From assembly GCF_001441615.1 (NCBI RefSeq), contig NZ_LAXJ01000020.1, positions 62,001 through 126,000 on the forward strand: a stretch of DNA of 64,000 bases, written 5' to 3'. A program made the translations under genes and the position numbers. The notes under the pieces were generated by a model. It worked only from the letters and a program-made list of their open reading frames with translations, had not been told where the DNA came from and ran no database searches. The DNA is from Roseovarius atlanticus (GTDB taxonomy: Bacteria; Pseudomonadota; Alphaproteobacteria; Rhodobacterales; Rhodobacteraceae). Shown here one piece after another: positions 54,150 through 63,409 of this stretch (its first letter is position 1; every line of letters begins with the position of its first letter).

Positions 54150-55105
54150 TCGCGGTGATCGGCGCCGGTGCATTCGGCACGGCCCTTTCGATATCTCTGG
54201 CACGTAACGGTCCGGTGGTGCTTTGGGCGCGGGACGCAGAGCATGTCGAGGAGATGCAGGCGACGCAGGAGAATGCGCGGCGCCTGCCGGATGTTGCCCT
54301 ACCGCAAGCCGTAACGGTATCATCGGATCTGACGTGTCTCGCGGAGGCCGACATCGTTCTCGTCTCTGTTCCGGCACAAAAGCTGCGTGCCTTCCTGGAA
54401 ACGCACGGGCCGAAACTTGCCGGCAAACCCGTGGTGGCCTGTTGCAAGGGGATGGAACGAGGCACGGGCCTTAGGCCGACACAAGTCATTTCAGAGCATG
54501 TTGCCGATGCCGTTCCAGCGATGCTGACCGGCCCGTCATTTGCGCATGATATCGCGCGTGGTCTGCCTACCGCGCTGACGTTGGCCTGCGGGAGCGAACG
54601 CATAGGCGAACAATTGCAGGCGCGGCTGACAACACCCAACATCAGGCTCTATCGCACGACAGATGTGATTGGCGCAGAGCTGGGCGGCGCGCTCAAGAAC
54701 GTGATCGCCATCGCTTGCGGTGCCGCGATTGGTGCCGGTTTGGGGGAAAGCGCGCGTGCCGCCTTGATGACGCGTGGATTTGCCGAGCTTGTGAAGGTCG
54801 CCGAAGCCTACGGCGCCAAGGCAGAGACCTTGGCTGGGCTTTCCGGATTTGGCGACCTGGTGTTGACTTGTACCTCGGCTCAATCGCGCAATTTTCGGTT
54901 CGGTCAAAGCATCGGTGCGGGCGAGACCTTTGACAGCGGCGTGACGGTCGAAGGTGCGGCGACCGCGGAAGCGCTTGCAGAGATTGCACAAGATGCCGGC
55001 CTGGATCTGCCGATTACGCGTGTCGTGATCGGGCTCGTGCGCGACGAATTGAACGTGCGCGAAGCTATGGATATGCTGCTGCAACGGCCATTGAAGGAAG
55101 AATGA
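54146..55105 (+). CDS. gpsA: Glycerol-3-phosphate dehydrogenase [NAD(P)+]
   Basis: 319 residues. Makes sn-glycerol 3-phosphate for phospholipids. N-terminal dinucleotide loop [20 protein letters not shown], substrate-binding [18 protein letters not shown] and the catalytic Lys in [13 protein letters not shown] are all present, then [17 protein letters not shown]. The start overlaps the tsaD stop (ATGA). A yciI-type gene starts right at its stop. Confidence 0.96.
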   Translation: MIAVIGAGAFGTALSISLARNGPVVLWARDAEHVEEMQATQENARRLPDVALPQAVTVSSDLTCLAEADIVLVSVPAQKLRAFLETHGPKLAGKPVVACCKGMERGTGLRPTQVISEHVADAVPAMLTGPSFAHDIARGLPTALTLACGSERIGEQLQARLTTPNIRLYRTTDVIGAELGGALKNVIAIACGAAIGAGLGESARAALMTRGFAELVKVAEAYGAKAETLAGLSGFGDLVLTCTSAQSRNFRFGQSIGAGETFDSGVTVEGAATAEALAEIAQDAGLDLPITRVVIGLVRDELNVREAMDMLLQRPLKEE

Positions 55106-55375
55106 ATGCTGATCGCCCTGATTGCCCGGGACAAGCCCGGCGCCCTGCAAACCCGTCTTGATAATCGTGACAAGCACGTGGCCTATCTGAAGGAAAGCGG
55201 CATTGTGAGTCAGGCCGGTCCACTGCTGGATGCCGATGGCGGCATGATCGGCTCGCTTGTGGTGCTGGAGGTAGGCGATATGGCACAGGCCGAGGCATGG
55301 GCCGCAATGGATCCGTACAAGGCGGCGGATCTCTTTGAGAGCGTCGAACTGATTCCCTGGAACAAGGTGATCTGA
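55106..55375 (+). CDS. YciI family protein
   Basis: 89 residues, a dimeric alpha-beta ferredoxin-like fold. The conserved His-Asp pair of the family is seen in RDKHVAYLKESG and the later MDPYKAADLFE. The function of YciI proteins is not known generally. It abuts gpsA directly and the EVE protein follows 3 bp on, so the three are probably cotranscribed with tsaD. Confidence 0.88.
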   Translation: MLIALIARDKPGALQTRLDNRDKHVAYLKESGIVSQAGPLLDADGGMIGSLVVLEVGDMAQAEAWAAMDPYKAADLFESVELIPWNKVI

Positions 55376-55378
55376 CAC

Positions 55379-55798
55379 ATGCGCTATTGGCTGTTCAAAT
55401 CCGAACCGTCGACATGGAGCTGGGACCAGCAAGTCGCCAAGGCGGAGGCAGGCGAGGAATGGGACGGCGTGCGGAATTACCAGGCACGGAATTTCATGCG
55501 CGAGATGGCGGTCGGCGACAGAGGGTTCTTTTATCACAGCCAGACGGAAAAAGCGGTTGTCGGCACGGTCGAGGTTATCGCCGAGGCCCATCCCGACAGC
55601 ACGACCGATGACGACCGGTGGGAATGCGTGGATATCAAGGCGGTTGAGGCGGTCGAAACGCCAGTGACGCTCGATATGATCAAGAACGACCCGCGCCTGG
55701 CAGAGATGGTGCTGGTGCGCAATTCGCGGCTGTCGGTGCAGCCGGTGACCGAAGACGAATGGAAAATTGTCTGTGAGATGGCAGGCCTGAGGCCGTAG
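55379..55798 (+). CDS. EVE domain protein (THYN1-like)
   Basis: 139 residues. The EVE domain, related to PUA and YTH folds, runs the full length: YWLFKSEPSTWSWDQ, WDGVRNYQARNFMREMAVGD and FYHSQTEKAVVGTVEV are the family motifs. It binds modified bases in nucleic acid. It ends the operon tsaD-gpsA-yciI-EVE. A hairpin lies 39 bp downstream. Confidence 0.93.
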   Translation: MRYWLFKSEPSTWSWDQQVAKAEAGEEWDGVRNYQARNFMREMAVGDRGFFYHSQTEKAVVGTVEVIAEAHPDSTTDDDRWECVDIKAVEAVETPVTLDMIKNDPRLAEMVLVRNSRLSVQPVTEDEWKIVCEMAGLRP

Positions 55799-55836
55799 AT
55801 CGGCCTGCGCGTCGCAACCGTGCGACTTGAAATCGG

Positions 55837-55874
55837 ACGGAGGGTACCTGCGCGTATCGACCGATACCCTCCGT
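55837..55874. terminator. Inverted repeat after the tsaD-EVE operon
   Basis: ACGGAGGGTA (55837-55846) pairs perfectly with TACCCTCCGT (55865-55874) over an 18-nt loop. No T run follows, so termination would need another factor. Confidence 0.4.
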
Positions 55875-56058
55875 TGCCCCACGTGCTCCCTACGCACCAC
55901 ACGTGTCACTGGAATTGGTTTCGGCCATACTGGCGCGATCACCTACCTTCTATCACTTTCTCGCCGAATCCACAAAAGCCGAATGCTCGGCATTTTCCTC
56001 AAATGCCATGCTCGGCTGTTTGGGTTCGCTCGCGTGCAAAAACGAACAAATTGATTTG

Positions 56059-56073
56059 TTAAGAACCGAGTAA
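56059..56073 (+). promoter_or_regulatory. CtrA-like box before motB
   Basis: TTAA-N7-GTAA, close to the CtrA pattern TTAA-N7-TTAA, 48 bp upstream of motB. Confidence 0.4.
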
Positions 56074-56120
56074 GACGCCCTCTGCTAACGATTGTTTCGG
56101 GTGAGTAAATAGGTGGTGAG

Positions 56121-56990
56121 ATGAGTGCGTCTGGTGACAATGCCGCGCCGGTCATCATCAAACGGAAAAAGGTCACGGGCGGTGACGGGCATCATGGCGG
56201 TGCCTGGAAGGTCGCGTATGCGGACTTTGTCACGGCGATGATGGCGTTTTTCCTTTTGATGTGGCTGCTGAACGCGACAACGGAACAACAAAGAAAAGGG
56301 ATTGCGGACTACTTCAGCCCGACGATTCCCATCAACCGCGTCTCGGGCGGCGGCGACGGGGATTTCGGCGGAGAGAGTGTGTTTTCCGAAGAGACACTGC
56401 CGCAGAACGGGACGGGTGCCACAAACCAGCGCCCGACCGAGGCGCGGCAGGCACGCGGTGAAATCGGTGTCAGCGAAGATGGCCGCGCCGAGGGCGCCGA
56501 CCCCGAGGCAGAGGCGCAGGAAGCCGCCAGTTTCGGCAAGATCGAAGAGATGCTGATGGGGCGCGGCGGTGAAAGCACCGTGTCGAAAGAGACCCGGAGG
56601 CATATCGTGACCCAAGTGACGGACGAGGGCCTGGTCATCGAGATTTTCGATCTGGAGAACGCCGAACTCTTCGAGCCGGACAGCGACGAGCCGACACCCC
56701 TTTTGCGCGAAATTGCAGAGATGGTGGGGTCGGTCGCAAGGCTGGTCGAGAACCGTGTCGCGATAGAGGGGCATACCAGCGCCGTGCCCGTCGTGCGCGC
56801 CGAGAACCCTGTCTGGTCCCTGTCGATGGCCCGTGCCGACCAAATGCGTGAATTGCTAGAGTCCGAGCAGGTCGCGACACAGCGGATGAACCGCGTCACC
56901 GGTCATGCGGACCGCGAGCCGGCGCATGAGAACGCACTTTCGATCCGAAACAACCGGCTTGAAGTGATCCTTCTGAGGTCTGACCAATAG
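56121..56990 (+). CDS. motB: Flagellar stator protein MotB
   Basis: 289 residues. A short cytoplasmic tail leads to one membrane helix with the proton-binding Asp D35 (YADFVTAMMAFFLLMWLL). A plug and linker (about 60-150) follow, then an OmpA-like peptidoglycan-binding domain (about 155-289; IEIFDLENAELFEPDSDEP, SLSMARADQMRELLE, ENALSIRNNRLEVILL). It anchors the stator to the wall. motA is not adjacent, so the pair is split here. A CtrA-like box lies upstream. Confidence 0.93.
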   Translation: MSASGDNAAPVIIKRKKVTGGDGHHGGAWKVAYADFVTAMMAFFLLMWLLNATTEQQRKGIADYFSPTIPINRVSGGGDGDFGGESVFSEETLPQNGTGATNQRPTEARQARGEIGVSEDGRAEGADPEAEAQEAASFGKIEEMLMGRGGESTVSKETRRHIVTQVTDEGLVIEIFDLENAELFEPDSDEPTPLLREIAEMVGSVARLVENRVAIEGHTSAVPVVRAENPVWSLSMARADQMRELLESEQVATQRMNRVTGHADREPAHENALSIRNNRLEVILLRSDQ

Positions 56991-57012
56991 GAAGTAGGCA
57001 GAATTTTATCTG

Positions 57013-57027
57013 TTAGCTGCCTGTTAA
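57013..57027 (+). promoter_or_regulatory. CtrA-like box before flgE
   Basis: TTAG-N7-TTAA, 57 bp upstream of the flgE start, the same arrangement as the box before motB. The spacing matches the CtrA consensus; one base of the first half-site differs. Confidence 0.45.
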
Positions 57028-57084
57028 ATCGGAACGTCTAGTTCTGGGCATTGAAGACATTCGATGCAGCAGAAAGGCGTGTCC

Positions 57085-58386
57085 ATGACAATATCATCCT
57101 CGTTGAATGCCGGTGTGGCGGGTCTCAGTTCCAATGCGACCCGCCTGGCAGCGATTTCCGACAATATCGCAAACTCGGCCACCTACGGGTACAAGCGGGT
57201 CGAGGCGGACTTTCAGTCAATGGTGATTTCCTCGAACGGGGGCAGCTATTCGGCTGGTGGCGTGCGGTCCTCTACGCAGCGTCTGATCGACGAGCGCGGA
57301 TCGCTCGTGTCCACGTCCAACCCGACCGACCTTGCGGTGCGCGGGCGTGGCATGTTGCCTGTTGCGCTGGCCAGCCAGGTAGACGTCGGAAACGGGTCGA
57401 GCCAGATGCTCTTGACCACGACCGGATCGTTCCGGACCGATGCCGAAGGGAGGCTGGTCACGGAATCGGGTCTGGTTCTGCTGGGCTGGCCGGCCAACCC
57501 CGACGGCACGGTTCCGGAGTTTCCGCGCGATACCAGCGACGGACTTGAGCCGGTGCAGATCAACGTCAATCAGCTGACGGGCGAGCCGACGACCAGCATC
57601 GATCTTGGCGTGAACCTGCCCGCGACGGAAACCGAAGCGGGCGCCGCGGGCGACCCGCAACAATTGTCGATCGAGTATTTCGACAACCTGGGCAAATCCG
57701 AAAACATCCTGATCGAGTTCACGCCGACCGTGCCTGCCACGGCGTCGTCCAACGAATGGACGATGGTGCTGACGGATTCGGCGCAAGGTGGCGCGGTCAT
57801 CGGCGAATACACCCTGAGCTTCGATGATGCGCGGGCTTCGGGTGGCACGCTGCTTGGCGTGGCCGACACTTCGGGCGGTGCATATGATCCCGTTACGGGG
57901 TCGATCATCGTCAATGTGGCCGGTGGCCCGATGGAGATCAATATCGGGCAGCTGGGGGCCAATGACGGTCTGACGCAACTGTCCGACAGTTTCGCGCCGC
58001 TTTCCATCAACAAGGACGGCTCGCCGGTCGGCAACATGATCTCGGCCGAGGTGGACGAGAACGGCTTCGTGCACGCCTCTTTCGACACGGGCATCACGCG
58101 CGTGATCTACCAAGTACCGCTGGTCGATCTGCCCAATCCCAACGGCATGGTCGCCATGGACCAGCAGACTTACCTGCCATCGCCCGAAAGCGGATCGTTC
58201 TTCCTGTGGGATGCCGGGGACGGACCCACCGGTGACGTCGTGGCCTTTGCCCGCGAGGAATCCGCGACCGACGTGGCGGGCGAACTGACGGACATGATCC
58301 AGACGCAGCGTGCCTATTCCTCCAACGCCAAGGTCATTCAGACCGTGGACGAGATGTTGCAGGAAACAACCAACATCAAGCGCTGA
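57085..58386 (+). CDS. flgE: Flagellar hook protein FlgE
   Basis: 433 residues. FlgE builds the hook. The N-terminal rod-type helix (SSLNAGVAGLSSNATRLAAISDNIANSATYGYKRVEADF) and C-terminal helix (LTDMIQTQRAYSSNAKVIQTVDEMLQETTNIKR) flank a hook D1/D2 region (residues about 75-390). I choose the ATG at 57085, with AGAAAGG 7 bp upstream; the longer frame adds seven residues. flgK follows 40 bp downstream, a hook-to-junction order. Confidence 0.94.
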   Translation: MTISSSLNAGVAGLSSNATRLAAISDNIANSATYGYKRVEADFQSMVISSNGGSYSAGGVRSSTQRLIDERGSLVSTSNPTDLAVRGRGMLPVALASQVDVGNGSSQMLLTTTGSFRTDAEGRLVTESGLVLLGWPANPDGTVPEFPRDTSDGLEPVQINVNQLTGEPTTSIDLGVNLPATETEAGAAGDPQQLSIEYFDNLGKSENILIEFTPTVPATASSNEWTMVLTDSAQGGAVIGEYTLSFDDARASGGTLLGVADTSGGAYDPVTGSIIVNVAGGPMEINIGQLGANDGLTQLSDSFAPLSINKDGSPVGNMISAEVDENGFVHASFDTGITRVIYQVPLVDLPNPNGMVAMDQQTYLPSPESGSFFLWDAGDGPTGDVVAFAREESATDVAGELTDMIQTQRAYSSNAKVIQTVDEMLQETTNIKR

Positions 58387-58426
58387 TCCGGCGCTTGAAC
58401 CCCTACCCTAGCACCGAGGTGCCGCG

Positions 58427-59881
58427 ATGAGTATTTCCACCGCTTTGTCCAATGCCCTTACCGGGTTGACCGCAAGTTCCCGCGCCGCCGGGGTGGTCTC
58501 GACCAATCTGGCGAATATCCTGACCGATGGTTACGCGCCGCGCAGCATCGAGCTGACGGCACAAGGTGATGGGCGCGGCGGGGGCGTGGCGGTTGTCGGT
58601 GTCACGCGGAACGTCGATGCCGGTCTTCTGAGCGAACGGCGGCTTGCCGACAGCGCCTTGGGCTACAACGATGCGATGGCCGGGTTTCTCACGCGGTTCG
58701 AAACCGAGGTCGGCCTGCCCGACGAGCCATCCTCTCTGACCGCGCGGATCGCGGCGTTCGAGGCTAGCCTGGCAAGCGCTGCATCCAAGCCGGAAGAAGA
58801 GGCGCGTCTGACCGAAGTCGCGCTGCGCGGCGCTGAACTGGCCGAAAAGCTGAACGCGATCTCCAGCCGTATCGAGGCCGAGCGTACTGCGGCGGACACC
58901 CAGATCAATCAGGCGGTGGACCGGGTCAACACACTCTTGTCCCAGGTTCAAACCCTGAACGCGCATATTGTGAACGCCAAGAATTTCGGTCACCCGTCCG
59001 CATCTTTCGAAGACCAGCGGCAGCAGGTCATCGATGAATTGTCGGACTACGTGCCGGTCCGGTCCGCCGATCGCGGCAACGGAGGCTTGGCGCTATATAC
59101 GCCCGGCGGCACCGTCCTGATCGACGGTCGGCCGGCCGAGCTTTCCTTTTCGCCCTCCAACGTGGTTGCGGCGCATATGACCGAGGCGAACGGTCTTTTG
59201 TCCTGGCTTGAGATCAACGGCGTACAGATCACGTCCTCCGGCGCGAACAGTCCGATCAATGGCGGGCGCCTCGCCGGATTGTTCGAGATACGCGACAGGC
59301 TTGCCGTGGCCGCGCAGACCCAGGTGGATGCCACCGCGCGCAACCTGATCGAGCGTTTTCAGGACGCCGGGCTTGATACGACGCGCGCCCCGGGCGACCC
59401 CGGCCTTTTTACGGATAACGGCGGAAGCTTTGCCGTGGCCGACGAGATCGGCGTCGCCGGCAGGATTGCATTGAATTCCGCGGTCGATATTCGCCAGGGT
59501 GGCGCGGCATGGCGATTGCGCGATGGTCTGGGGGCAACCGCGCCCGGTGCCCCAGGCAATGCCAGCCTGCTCATTGATCTCTCTGCGGCGATCGGCAGCA
59601 CGAATGCCATGGCGTCAGGCGACCTTGGGGCGACGGCGCGCTCATTTTCGGGGCACGCAACGAGCTTCGTCTCCCGCGTCGGTCAGCAGGCCATAACCGT
59701 TGATCAGACATTGAGTTTCGCCGCGTCTCGCCGCGCGGGCCTTAAGGATATCGAGCTCCAGCAAGGCGTTGACTCGGATGAACAAATGCAACGGCTCCTG
59801 CTGATCGAACAGGCCTACAGCGCGAACGCCCGGATGATCCAGACCGCCGACGACATGATACAAACCCTGCTGAGGATCTGA
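58427..59881 (+). CDS. flgK: Flagellar hook-associated protein 1 FlgK
   Basis: 484 residues, at the short end for FlgK. It joins hook and filament. The N-terminal SISTALSNALTGLTASSRAAGVVSTNLANILTDGY and the C-terminal QGVDSDEQMQRLLLIEQAYSANARMIQTADDMIQTLLRI are the paired helices of the family; the middle is variable. flgL begins 2 bp after its stop. Confidence 0.93.
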   Translation: MSISTALSNALTGLTASSRAAGVVSTNLANILTDGYAPRSIELTAQGDGRGGGVAVVGVTRNVDAGLLSERRLADSALGYNDAMAGFLTRFETEVGLPDEPSSLTARIAAFEASLASAASKPEEEARLTEVALRGAELAEKLNAISSRIEAERTAADTQINQAVDRVNTLLSQVQTLNAHIVNAKNFGHPSASFEDQRQQVIDELSDYVPVRSADRGNGGLALYTPGGTVLIDGRPAELSFSPSNVVAAHMTEANGLLSWLEINGVQITSSGANSPINGGRLAGLFEIRDRLAVAAQTQVDATARNLIERFQDAGLDTTRAPGDPGLFTDNGGSFAVADEIGVAGRIALNSAVDIRQGGAAWRLRDGLGATAPGAPGNASLLIDLSAAIGSTNAMASGDLGATARSFSGHATSFVSRVGQQAITVDQTLSFAASRRAGLKDIELQQGVDSDEQMQRLLLIEQAYSANARMIQTADDMIQTLLRI

Positions 59882-59883
59882 AG

Positions 59884-60894
59884 ATGAACGCGCTTTCCTT
59901 GGGCGATCTTGCCCACACCTTCCTGCTGCGGCGCCAAAGCGCCCAGATCAAGCAGGACCTGACGCGCCTGTCCGAGGAGCTTGTCAGTGGGCGAGCAACG
60001 GACACGCGCACGCATCTCAACGGACATTTCACTGCGCTTGCCGACTTCGAGCGGGAACTGCGCCTGCTGGACCGGCATTCCAACACCGCCGCAGAGGTGG
60101 GCGCCCAATCGGCTGCAATGCAAGCCGCGATGAGCACGGTCCAGGACCGCGCCGGCGCGCTTGCCGAGACGATGGCGCTGGCCTCGGCCGCCGCGTCGCC
60201 CGGCGACACGCGTACGGTTGCAAACCAGGCGCAAAGCGAGCTTGAAACCATTATTGCCGCGCTCAACACGCGCGTTGCTGGGCGTGCGGTCTTCTCCGGG
60301 GTCGCGGTTGCGACCGCACCGCTTACCGATGCCGAGACCCTTCTGGCAGACCTGAGAACCGCGGTATCGGGCGCCACGACGGCCGCAGATGTGATGGCCG
60401 CGGCGGACACCTTCTTCGATGCGCCAGGCGGCGCGTTCGAGACCTCGATCTACCAAGGAGGCACAACCGATCTCAGCCCGTTCGATCTTGGATCAGGGGA
60501 AAGTGTGACGCTCTCGTTGCGCGCAGATGATGCCGCGTTGCGAACCGTGTTGAAAAATGTCGCCGTCGCCGCGCTGGCAGACGATCCTGGCCTCACGCTG
60601 GACGCCGGCGAAGCGAAGGCGCTCATGCAAACGCTGAGTGTCGGTGCGCTTTCGGGACAGGACGGCGTGACGCGCCTGCGCGCAAACCTTGGTTTCGCCG
60701 AAGAGCGGATCGAGATGGCATCGGCGCGCATCACATCGGAGCTGACCAGCCTCGAGGTCGCTCGCAATGCCCTGTTGGAGGTCGATCCCTATCAGACAGC
60801 GACCGAGCTCGAAGCGGTTCAGACACAGCTCGAAACGCTCTACACGATAACCGCGCGGTCATCGCGCCTTAGCCTGGTGAATTTCCTTTCATGA
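59884..60894 (+). CDS. flgL: Flagellar hook-associated protein 3 FlgL
   Basis: 336 residues. FlgL is the second hook-filament junction protein, a flagellin homologue. The N-terminal helix (LGDLAHTFLLRRQSAQIKQDLTRLSEELVSGRATD) and the C-terminal flagellin-type end (LETLYTITARSSRLSLVNFLS) flank an Ala-rich coiled-coil core. It is less conserved than FlgK, but position and ends are convincing. It overlaps flgI by 4 bp. Confidence 0.9.
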   Translation: MNALSLGDLAHTFLLRRQSAQIKQDLTRLSEELVSGRATDTRTHLNGHFTALADFERELRLLDRHSNTAAEVGAQSAAMQAAMSTVQDRAGALAETMALASAAASPGDTRTVANQAQSELETIIAALNTRVAGRAVFSGVAVATAPLTDAETLLADLRTAVSGATTAADVMAAADTFFDAPGGAFETSIYQGGTTDLSPFDLGSGESVTLSLRADDAALRTVLKNVAVAALADDPGLTLDAGEAKALMQTLSVGALSGQDGVTRLRANLGFAEERIEMASARITSELTSLEVARNALLEVDPYQTATELEAVQTQLETLYTITARSSRLSLVNFLS

Positions 60895-62006
60895 CATTTC
60901 TATTGCGCGCGTGCCTGTCTGCGATCCTCTCCCTGATCCTCGCAACATTGCCGGTTTCGGCCAGCCCGATCCGTATCAAGGACCTCGTGGAATTCGATGG
61001 CGTCCGCGGCAACGACCTGGTGGGCTATGGCCTAGTAGTGGGTCTCAACGGCACCGGGGATGGATTGCGCAACGCGCCATTCACAGAAGAGATCATGTCG
61101 AACATCCTGGAGCGCCTGGGGGTCAACGTTACCGGCGAACAGTTCCGCCCCAAGAACGTTGCGGCCGTCTTCGTGACCGCCACGATCCCGCCCTTCGCGC
61201 GCGCCGGCGGCCAGATAGATGTCACTGTCTCGGCGATCGGTGATGCCGGCAGCCTGCTTGGCGGCACACTGGTCATGACGCCACTCAACGCCGCGGACGG
61301 TCAGATTTATGCGGTGGCCCAAGGGACGATCATCGCCGGAGGCGCCGCGGCCCAGGGTGAGGCCGGCGGCGTGGTCCAGGGGGTGCCGACCGCCGGGGTC
61401 ATACCGGCCGGGGCCCGGGTGGAACGAGAGATCGATTTCGACCTTTCATCGCTGGACAGTATGCGCCTTGCGCTGCGTGAGCCCGACTTTACGACGGCGA
61501 ACCGTATCGAACGCGCGATCAATGCCAGTTTTGGCCGCGCTGTCGCCGTGATGATGGACTCGGGCACGGTGCGACTCGATATTGGCCGGACCGGCACGCC
61601 AAGCCCGGCTCATGCGCTGAGCCAGATCGAAAACATCCTGGTTCAGCCCGAACGCAAAGCGCGGGTTGTCGTGGATCAGCGGTCCGGTACGATCGTGATG
61701 GGCGAAGACGTACGGATCTCGCGCGTGGCGGTGTCGCAGGGCAATCTGACACTCAGGGTCGAGGAGACACCGCTTGCAATTCAGCCGAACCCGTTCGCGG
61801 AAGGCGAAACGGTGATCGTTCCCCGAACGAACGCCGAGATCGAGGAAGAGCCCGGTATCGGCCTTGCCGAAGTACCGGACGGGACCTCCCTTTCGCAAGT
61901 CATCGCCGGGCTGAATGCGCTGGGAGTTGCGCCGCGGGACATGATCGACATCCTCAAGAGCATCAAGGCCGCGGGTGCGCTTCATGCGGAATTCGTTGTT
62001 CGGTGA
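60891..62006 (+). CDS. flgI: Flagellar P-ring protein FlgI
   Basis: 371 residues with signal peptide MTFLLRACLSAILSLILATLPVSA (cut near 24). The mature protein begins with IRIKDLVEFDGVRGNDLVGYG and carries GLVVGLNGTGD, then IPAGARVEREIDFD and LSQVIAGLNALGVAPRD, all P-ring signatures. It forms the periplasmic bushing around the rod. It overlaps flgL (ATGA) and converges on fliP with a 369-bp gap between. Confidence 0.95.
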   Translation: MTFLLRACLSAILSLILATLPVSASPIRIKDLVEFDGVRGNDLVGYGLVVGLNGTGDGLRNAPFTEEIMSNILERLGVNVTGEQFRPKNVAAVFVTATIPPFARAGGQIDVTVSAIGDAGSLLGGTLVMTPLNAADGQIYAVAQGTIIAGGAAAQGEAGGVVQGVPTAGVIPAGARVEREIDFDLSSLDSMRLALREPDFTTANRIERAINASFGRAVAVMMDSGTVRLDIGRTGTPSPAHALSQIENILVQPERKARVVVDQRSGTIVMGEDVRISRVAVSQGNLTLRVEETPLAIQPNPFAEGETVIVPRTNAEIEEEPGIGLAEVPDGTSLSQVIAGLNALGVAPRDMIDILKSIKAAGALHAEFVVR

Positions 62007-62375
62007 AAGAACGCGCCGCGGTGGCGCGGGCCACTGACCGTTTCGGCTGATCGCCTCTCGGTCGCCCTATAGTAGCGCGCCGGACGCATTGTCTGAACAG
62101 GGGCCGGAAATGGCCAGCGGTCGTGTCCGGCGCCTCTTTGTACGGTCCAAGGTAAACGAATCTTGGGGTCTTGGCGCCGACTGGCAGGTCCGGTTTGCGG
62201 ACCAGTATGCTGACCCTAGGGCGTTTCGCGATGCACCTGGATCAGAGCTTGGCCGTGAAACGCGCTGCAACATCCAATCGTATCGCGCTTTTCGCCTTTA
62301 GCCGTTGGCTCATGTTAAAGGCGAAACGCTTTGTTACCTGAATTTGAATGTCGGCGGGCCGCATTTTTCAAGCGA
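62007..62375. other. 369-bp gap between convergent flgI and fliP
   Basis: No gene seen. A small hairpin (GGTCCG 62187-62192 with CGGACC 62198-62203) precedes repeat copy B at 62221-62330. No good T run for either direction. Confidence 0.6.
62221..62330 (+). repeat. Structured intergenic element, copy B
   Basis: About 110 bp related to 47090-47197 and in the same orientation. GCGTTTCGCG at the start can pair with CGTGAAACGC at 62234-62243, one wobble pair aside. A second, perfect 11-bp stem joins TTTCGCCTTTA (62290-62300) to TAAAGGCGAAA (62316-62326). In copy A this second stem is degenerate while the middle one is perfect. Confidence 0.65.
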
Positions 62376-63113
62376 TCAGAAGTAACCGCGTACCAGCCCG
62401 TCTGCCACCAACGTCCATCCATCGGCGATCACGAAGAAAGCCAGTTTGAACGGCAGGGACACAATGGCCGGCGGGACCATCATCATGCCCATCGACATCA
62501 GGACTGCGGCGACAACCAGGTCGATTATCAGAAATGGCAGAAACAGCAGGAACCCGATCTGGAACGCTCGGGCGATCTCGGAGAGCATGAAACTTGGCAC
62601 AAGGATCGACAGCGGTGCGTCGGGCGCCGGTGCCGTTCCGGCTGCGTCAGGACGCAGGGCAGCCATCGCGCTGAACGTGTCACCGTCGACCCGGCCTGCC
62701 ATGAAATTGCGGAACGGCTCTAACGCGCGTGCGACAGCTTCCTCGATCTCGATGCGCTCGCCGAGCAACGGCTCGATTCCCGTGGCCCAGGCCTCGGAAA
62801 ACACTGGTTCCATCACGAAATAGGTCAGGAACAATGCCAGGCTGACGATCAGCATGTTGGGGGGCGATTGTTGCAGGCCGATCCCCTGCCTCAGGATGGA
62901 CAGCACCGTCACGATGAAGGGAAAACAGGTGATCATGATCGCGAGAGCCGGCGCAAGGCTGAGGACCGTGATCAGCAGGATCAGTTGGATCGTGCGTGCC
63001 GAGAGTGACCCGTCATCCCCCAGCGAGATCGAAATGTCCTGCGCGGCAGAGGGGCCGGCAAGCAGCAGAAGGCCGCCGATGAGGCACCGCAATAGGCCTG
63101 CGTGTCTGATCAT
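62376..63113 (-). CDS. fliP: Flagellar type III export protein FliP
   Basis: 245 residues. Signal peptide (MIRHAGLLRCLIGGLLLLAGPSAAQ), as usual for FliP, then the conserved export-gate core: LLITVLSLAPALAIMITCFPFIV, RQGIGLQQSPPNMLIVSLALFLTYFVM, and FLPFLIIDLVVAAVLMSMGMMMVPPAIVSLPFKLAFFV. It makes the core export channel with FliQ and FliR, which are not in the window. Its start overlaps the fliN stop by 4 bp. Confidence 0.95.
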   Translation of the reverse strand: MIRHAGLLRCLIGGLLLLAGPSAAQDISISLGDDGSLSARTIQLILLITVLSLAPALAIMITCFPFIVTVLSILRQGIGLQQSPPNMLIVSLALFLTYFVMEPVFSEAWATGIEPLLGERIEIEEAVARALEPFRNFMAGRVDGDTFSAMAALRPDAAGTAPAPDAPLSILVPSFMLSEIARAFQIGFLLFLPFLIIDLVVAAVLMSMGMMMVPPAIVSLPFKLAFFVIADGWTLVADGLVRGYF

Positions 63114-63409
63114 CCGAGCCCGTCTTGCAGATCGGCCACCTCGGTCAGCCGGACAGCCAGCTGGCCTTGTTGCTCGCCGTCGAGCTCTTCCAGCTCGCCC
63201 CGCGCGATCAGCCGCTCTCCGACATAGAGTTCAACCGCGTCGTCAACGCGCTTGTCCAGCGGCAGCACCGCGTTCTTGCCCATCTTCAGCAGGTCGCGGA
63301 TCAGCGGGCGTGCCTTGCCGACGGAGATGGTGATCTCGATCGGAACGGAAGAAAACGGGCTGCGCAGTTCGCCGGGAGTGGTGTCCTGCGGGTCGGATTG
63401 ATCGGTCAT
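63110..63409 (-). CDS. fliN: Flagellar motor switch protein FliN
   Basis: 99 residues. The C-terminal SpoA fold is complete: VPIEITISVGKARPLIRDLLKMGKNAVLPLDKRVDDAVELYVGERLIARGELEELDGEQQGQLAVRLTEV is the whole domain, with a short N-terminal extension. It forms the lower C-ring with FliG and FliM. It lies between the FliH-like gene (1-bp overlap) and fliP (4-bp overlap). Confidence 0.93.
   Translation of the reverse strand: MTDQSDPQDTTPGELRSPFSSVPIEITISVGKARPLIRDLLKMGKNAVLPLDKRVDDAVELYVGERLIARGELEELDGEQQGQLAVRLTEVADLQDGLG

Larger units (their letters stand above)
55799..56120. other. 322-bp gap before motB
   Basis: No gene seen. It holds a perfect inverted repeat (55837-55874), then an AT-rich stretch from about 55970 with a CtrA-like box. 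The remainder shows nothing recognisable. Confidence 0.6.

Noticed and set aside
62089..62301. A 70-codon open frame in the flgI-fliP gap
   Set aside because: Covers repeat copy B and lacks a ribosome-binding site.
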